This document shows positions 60,562-64,000 of a DNA stretch of 64,000 nucleotides, piece after piece. This DNA is from Bradyrhizobium prioriisuperbiae. GTDB taxonomy: Bacteria > Pseudomonadota > Alphaproteobacteria > Rhizobiales > Xanthobacteraceae. The notes under the pieces are model-generated. The model saw only the letters and a list, made by a program, of their open reading frames with translations. It made no database searches and was not told the origin of the DNA. Location of the stretch: contig NZ_CP135921.1 in the NCBI RefSeq assembly GCF_032397745.1, positions 5,630,501 through 5,694,500 on the forward strand, written 5' to 3'. The translations under genes and the position numbers were made by a program. The stretch's first letter is position 1. Every line of letters starts with the position of its first letter.

Positions 60562-61302
60562 ATGTGCGCAGCCACGCGAAGCGCGAAGATCGGCGATTAC
60601 GACACGTTGGTGGCCCGCGTGAGGGCTCTGCTGCGCCAGATGGTATTCGAGCGGGCGGAGAGCCATCTGCGCCTCTACCAGATGGTCTGCAACGGAGCCG
60701 AGGCAAAAGAGGTCAATGTCAAAGTCCGAAACGCGTTTCCGGGCACGCCGGAACGCATGTTGGAGCATGTCAGGCTTTGGGAGCGGATCGCCGCTGAAAT
60801 CGCGGCCTCGGCACCGCCTGATGCGGAGGCGCGGTCCGTCGTGAATACGGAAGCAGTGGTGGAAGCTGCCTTTTTCAACGCATCCCATGGCGAGGGAATT
60901 TATCTGCCGATCCTTTACTGGAAGGATACGCAAGGTCAGCTGCAGTGTGCCTTCATATCGCCTCGGCCACTCGGCACCTACGCCAACCTGCTGCTGGAAT
61001 ACGATCCGGATTGGACGGTGGAACGGAAGGTGGTCAACCGCAACGCCTGCGGTTTCACTGCAACGCCCTCGCTGGCGATCTTTGCGACGGGACGTTTGGG
61101 AATCTGCTGCCTCGATCTGAACAGCACTGCAACGTTCGGCAAGCTTTCCGATTACGGGAGTTTGCGCGAAGCGCTAACCAGCCGCGAAGCGTTGCAGATG
61201 TTCGCGGAGCTGTCGAATGGCGTTGCCAGCAGTCGTGGGTGTCAGATTTGTATGGGAACCGGCAAGCAGCTGTGCGCGCCTGGCCACGCCGGCACGGTTT
61301 AA
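60562..61302 (+). CDS. Orphan SPASM-domain protein lacking the radical SAM core
   Basis: This 246-residue protein has a C-terminal SPASM-like stretch (about 150-235): NACGFTATPSLAIFATGRLG, ICCLDLNSTATFGKLSDYGS, then SREALQMF and GCQICMG, with cysteines where auxiliary Fe-S clusters are bound. No CxxxCxxC radical SAM motif is present, and the frame cannot extend upstream because of a TAG at 60541. The N-terminal 140 residues may be the remnant C-half of a TIM barrel. It could be a truncated enzyme or an accessory domain that works in trans. Divergent from the TPR-GT gene, 83 bp apart. Confidence 0.6.
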   Translation: MCAATRSAKIGDYDTLVARVRALLRQMVFERAESHLRLYQMVCNGAEAKEVNVKVRNAFPGTPERMLEHVRLWERIAAEIAASAPPDAEARSVVNTEAVVEAAFFNASHGEGIYLPILYWKDTQGQLQCAFISPRPLGTYANLLLEYDPDWTVERKVVNRNACGFTATPSLAIFATGRLGICCLDLNSTATFGKLSDYGSLREALTSREALQMFAELSNGVASSRGCQICMGTGKQLCAPGHAGTV

Positions 61303-61814
61303 TCGACAGTTGAAGCGCATCTCCGTTCGCCGGTCTCCGACCGGTGCCCGCACCACGCATCTCTCAGTCAGCGACGCGCGCGACGTCCTCACAGCCACGC
61401 ATACAGCACCACTGCATTGAACGAGACTGCCGCGGTCAGCGCCAGCGGGACGGCCAGATGCAGGCTCCAGACGGTGGTTGCGAGGATCTTCGTCATGGGA
61501 AAAAGATGGCGCGATTCCACCCGGCGAGTCCCAAAGTATATTTTCGGGGACAGAGAGCCCCCATTTACTTTCGATTCACGACTCGGAGTCCGGCTGCCGA
61601 GGGTGTCCGACGCGGGGATTGCGGCGCGCTGACGCCGCAGCGCTTTCGTGCCGAAACGTTTGTTAAGCTACTGGAAAATAAATATAAAAATCCGAATCGC
61701 GGTGCCCGCTGCTCGCTTTGGATGGGCCGGGCTTGGGTCTCGGCATGGCCTCAATCCCGACACGCGGCTACGCTTTACGCAACGGCAATCCGTTCTGTTT
61801 TAAGAAAAGTCCGC
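61303..61814. other. Intergenic stretch with one possible tiny gene
   Basis: These 512 bp separate the SPASM gene and the lipoprotein gene. Apart from the possible 35-codon membrane gene at 61389-61496 I see no gene. The last 150 bp become AT-rich (AAAATAAATATAAAAATCC) and likely hold the lipoprotein promoter. Confidence 0.5.
61389..61496 (-). CDS. Possible 35-aa single-helix membrane protein
   Basis: The minus strand encodes MTKILATTVWSLHLAVPLAL, then TAAVSFNAVVLYAWL and a stop. It is hydrophobic with a single strong helix. The ribosome site is poor, so it may not be translated. Nothing else is known. Confidence 0.3.
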   Translation of the reverse strand: MTKILATTVWSLHLAVPLALTAAVSFNAVVLYAWL

Positions 61815-62246
61815 ATGACCCATCGTTCGAATATCAGCCTGATCCGTCGCGCCGCGGCCGTCACCGTCGTCTGTCTCGCTGGTGCCGTGTCGGGATGCTC
61901 GAATCTTCCCGACAACGTCGTGTCGGCCGCGTTTGTCGATCCCGCGAAATACGATCTTTATGATTGTACCCAGCTGCGCACGGCGCGGACGGGCACGGCC
62001 GCGCGTCTGAAGGAATTGAACGGACTGTCGGACAAGGCGAAGACCGGCGCGGGCGGTGCAGCGGTGGCCGAGGTCGCTTATGGCAATGATATCGTGACCA
62101 CGCGGGCGCAGGCCAAGCTGATCGAGGATGTCTGGCAGCGCAACAACTGCGACAGCGCGCCGGTGCCGCCACAGAAGCCGGATCCCGCCGCGGCGGCGAA
62201 GGATCTCAACGCCACAGGTCAGCGCAACCGTACCGGTGTTCGCTGA
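61815..62246 (+). CDS. Small lipoprotein, unknown function
   Basis: This 143-residue protein has a lipoprotein signal ending AVSGC, then a helical part (DLYDCTQLRTARTGTAARLK) and a Pro/Ala-rich C-terminal part (CDSAPVPPQKPDPAAAAKDL). ATG 61815 is the first start in the frame with the lipobox at normal distance. Anchoring in the inner or outer membrane is expected. Small lipoproteins of this kind are common in Bradyrhizobium; no function is assigned. It is convergent with the FAD monooxygenase gene, 18 bp apart. Confidence 0.75.
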   Translation: MTHRSNISLIRRAAAVTVVCLAGAVSGCSNLPDNVVSAAFVDPAKYDLYDCTQLRTARTGTAARLKELNGLSDKAKTGAGGAAVAEVAYGNDIVTTRAQAKLIEDVWQRNNCDSAPVPPQKPDPAAAAKDLNATGQRNRTGVR

Positions 62247-62264
62247 TAAAGCCAGCTTTCGCGA

Positions 62265-63470
62265 TCAACTGGCGTCGGCCTTCCAATCGTAAATCCAGTC
62301 CTGCCGCGACAGCAGCCGTTCGCCATCGAGCAGCCGGATCACCGTATCGCGCGCGACGGCCAGCGGTCCGCGCAGGTGATAGATCTGTCCGGTGTGCCGC
62401 GCGGTGCGCTGCATGCGGGCGACGCGCGCCCGTCGCTGCGTGCTGTAGCGGACCAGCGCGGCGGGCACCTCGTTCGGCGTTGTCATGTCGGCCAAGCTTT
62501 CGGCCAGCACGGCTGCGTCCTCGATGGCCATGCCGGCGCCTTGCGCCACGAACGGCAGCATGGCGTGCGCAGCGTCGCCCAGCAGTGCGACGCTGTTGTT
62601 GGTCCAGGACGCTTCGGCATCGACGGCAAACAGGGCCCAGCGTCGCCAGCTGTCCACGGTGCCCACCAGCGACCGGGCGGCGGGCGGCCATCGACCAAGG
62701 TCAAACTGCTGCGCGATGTCGGCTGTGTCGGCGGCTTCGTCCCATCCCTGCGCACTCCAGCTGCCGGTCGAAATTGCCACCACATTGATACGTTCGCCGC
62801 CGCTCATCGGATAAGCGACGAGATGCGCGTTCGGCCCCAGCCATAATTGCACACCGTGGCGATTGAAATCCTGCGGCAATCGCCCGGCATCGACGGTGCC
62901 GCGCCAGGCGATGCGTCCGGTGAAGCGGGCTTGCATCTTCGGAAACACCTGTTGCCGCACGGTGGACCAGACCCCGTCGGCGCCGATCAGCGCCAGCGCC
63001 GTCTCCTTGAGGAGGCTGTCTCCCGTGCGCTGGGTGACGGTGACGCCGTCGGCACTGTCGACAACGTCCTCAACGGATGTACCCAGCCGCAGCTCGATAT
63101 CAGCGATATCACCGATGCGCGCGAGCAGGGCCGCCTGCAGATCCGCGCGATGCACGATCCAGTACGGCGCGCCGTAACGCGCGCCCGCCTGCGCGCCGAG
63201 CGGGATGCGCCCGATCTGCCGGCCGGTCCGCGCACTCATGATGTGGACGGCATCGGGCACGATCACGCGCGACGCGAGAAGCGGCGCAACGTCGAGAGAT
63301 ATCAGGATGCGGCTGGCATTGGGGGAGAGCTGCAGGCCGGCGCCGGCCTGTTCAAGCCGCTCGGCCTTTTCCAGCACAACGATGCGGAAACCCCGGGACG
63401 CGAGCGCGAGTGCTGCGGTCAATCCCCCGATGCCGGCTCCCGCGATGAGGATGGTCCGGGACCGGGGCAC
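62265..63470 (-). CDS. FAD-dependent aromatic monooxygenase (salicylate hydroxylase-like)
   Basis: This 401-residue flavoprotein monooxygenase begins TILIAGAGIGGLTAALALAS with the FAD-binding GxGxxG. Mid-protein LIGADGVWSTVRQQV carries the GADG motif, and the second FAD motif is VALLGDAAHAMLPFVAQGAG. It is of the 3-hydroxybenzoate/salicylate hydroxylase type, acting on an aromatic acid with NAD(P)H and oxygen. The zinc-finger gene lies 7 bp upstream on the same strand. Confidence 0.9.
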   Translation of the reverse strand: MPRSRTILIAGAGIGGLTAALALASRGFRIVVLEKAERLEQAGAGLQLSPNASRILISLDVAPLLASRVIVPDAVHIMSARTGRQIGRIPLGAQAGARYGAPYWIVHRADLQAALLARIGDIADIELRLGTSVEDVVDSADGVTVTQRTGDSLLKETALALIGADGVWSTVRQQVFPKMQARFTGRIAWRGTVDAGRLPQDFNRHGVQLWLGPNAHLVAYPMSGGERINVVAISTGSWSAQGWDEAADTADIAQQFDLGRWPPAARSLVGTVDSWRRWALFAVDAEASWTNNSVALLGDAAHAMLPFVAQGAGMAIEDAAVLAESLADMTTPNEVPAALVRYSTQRRARVARMQRTARHTGQIYHLRGPLAVARDTVIRLLDGERLLSRQDWIYDWKADAS

Positions 63471-63477
63471 GTTCGTG

Positions 63478-63723
63478 CTAAGCGGCTTTGTCCTTCAGCC
63501 GGCATTCCGGCGGACGCGATTCACCGGCCGCCAAGTCAGCCGCGAAACGATACAGCGTCGAGCAGTAGGGGCAGATGATTTCGGTGTCGTTGCCGAGATC
63601 GAGAAACACGTGCGGATGGTCAAACGGTGGATTGGCACCCACGCACATGAACTCCCTCGCGCCGATCTCAATGACCGGAACCCCTGCGTCATTGTGAAAG
63701 TGAGGAACGACGTGATCAGCCAT
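63478..63723 (-). CDS. zf-CHCC zinc-finger protein
   Basis: This 81-residue protein carries VPHFHNDAGVPVIEIGAREF, then GANPPFDHPHVFLDLG and ICPYCSTLYRF. The motif set (C-G-x(n)-H-P-H-V-F...C-P-Y-C-S) is the zf-CHCC family, related to the mitochondrial complex I subunit NDUFS6. The gene precedes the monooxygenase by 7 bp. Confidence 0.87.
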   Translation of the reverse strand: MADHVVPHFHNDAGVPVIEIGAREFMCVGANPPFDHPHVFLDLGNDTEIICPYCSTLYRFAADLAAGESRPPECRLKDKAA

Positions 63724-64000
63724 ACTTTTTTATCCACCTGTCATGCAGCCCATCGGGACTGCGCCTGCAAACGTTTTCACCAAGCAATTTCAACATATCC
63801 CGCGAAATGACCAGATTTCGCGGGGGTGTGCCGGCGAAGGCGCGCGGCACCATACTTTCCAACAACGGTAAGTTCCAGACATTGCACCCCAGAATCGACG
63901 ACAATCGAGTCCGTTGATTCCAGGCTCACTTGCACCATGGAAATTCGACACAATCTTGTCGGTATGGAGAAGCCCTCCTTTCGTCGCCATAGACTTAAGT
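63724..64000. other. Window end with no supported gene
   Basis: Open frames in these 277 bp (for example one starting near 63990 on the minus strand) have unlikely composition and no family resemblance. The region probably contains the promoter of the zf-CHCC gene and the edge of the next gene. Confidence 0.4.

Noticed and set aside
63716..63990. Small minus-strand open frames at the window end
   Set aside because: Unusual composition (Trp/Cys-rich) and no ribosome site or family resemblance.

Overview
The window is high-GC, densely coded chromosomal DNA of an alphaproteobacterium, most likely the Bradyrhizobium/Rhodopseudomonas/Afipia group (Nitrobacteraceae). The grounds are the type of CO-dehydrogenase maturation genes, a usg-like gene, a CIRCE-controlled groESL pair, DUF4189 and zf-CHCC small proteins, an Anbu proteasome-homologue cluster, and many intergenic palindromes of the kind common in Bradyrhizobium. 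This placement is inference from gene content; no 16S gene is present.

Layout. 1-7.5 kb: the 5' part of pcaB (minus strand), then a carbon-monoxide-dehydrogenase-type molybdenum hydroxylase cluster (coxG, coxS, coxM, coxD, coxE, a split xdhC/coxF pair and a molybdopterin-binding/MobA-like fusion). The catalytic coxL is absent between coxS and coxM. 7.5-13.1 kb: a DUF4189 exported protein, a membrane gene broken by an in-frame stop, and a TetR-HlyD-ABC export operon behind a perfect operator palindrome. 13-20 kb: an RraA-like protein, a membrane adenylate cyclase, DUF488 and DUF72 proteins, and a GT2-GtrA/GT39-type glycosyltransferase pair. 20-27.8 kb: groESL with CIRCE, usg, a basic-tailed cupin, NCS1 and CNT nucleobase/nucleoside transporters and an unknown membrane protein. 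28-33 kb: ATP-grasp, alpha-E, transglutaminase-like, Anbu and SDR genes in one minus-strand operon. 33-42.5 kb: a CinA-type protein, gpt, an IS110-family element lying between palindromic repeats, a MetE-like protein, a quinone oxidoreductase, YjgN, an M48 protease and an enoyl-CoA hydratase.

42.7-48.3 kb is an accessory hot spot with lower GC: a BrnT/BrnA toxin-antitoxin pair, a tRNA-Leu(UAA) interrupted by a group I intron, a Fic protein with a small upstream partner, and a compact two-armed module. The module has four tiny helix-turn-helix proteins followed by a HEPN/Ymh-type protein on one strand. Facing them is a fifth tiny HTH protein followed by a winged-helix/restriction-nuclease-like protein. 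A tRNA 3'-end-like remnant lies at the far edge. The module is the best candidate for an undescribed system, probably a defence or conflict system.

48.3-58.8 kb: two transcriptional regulators and a catabolic cluster with two related GSTs, a metallo-beta-lactamase-fold hydrolase, two fumarylacetoacetate-hydrolase-family proteins, an NMT1/SsuA-type ABC importer and a cupin. Together these look like uptake and ring- or ether-cleavage catabolism of an unknown aromatic compound. 58.8-64 kb: a TPR protein with a GT9-like C-terminus, an orphan SPASM-domain protein, a small lipoprotein, a flavin monooxygenase and a zinc-finger protein.
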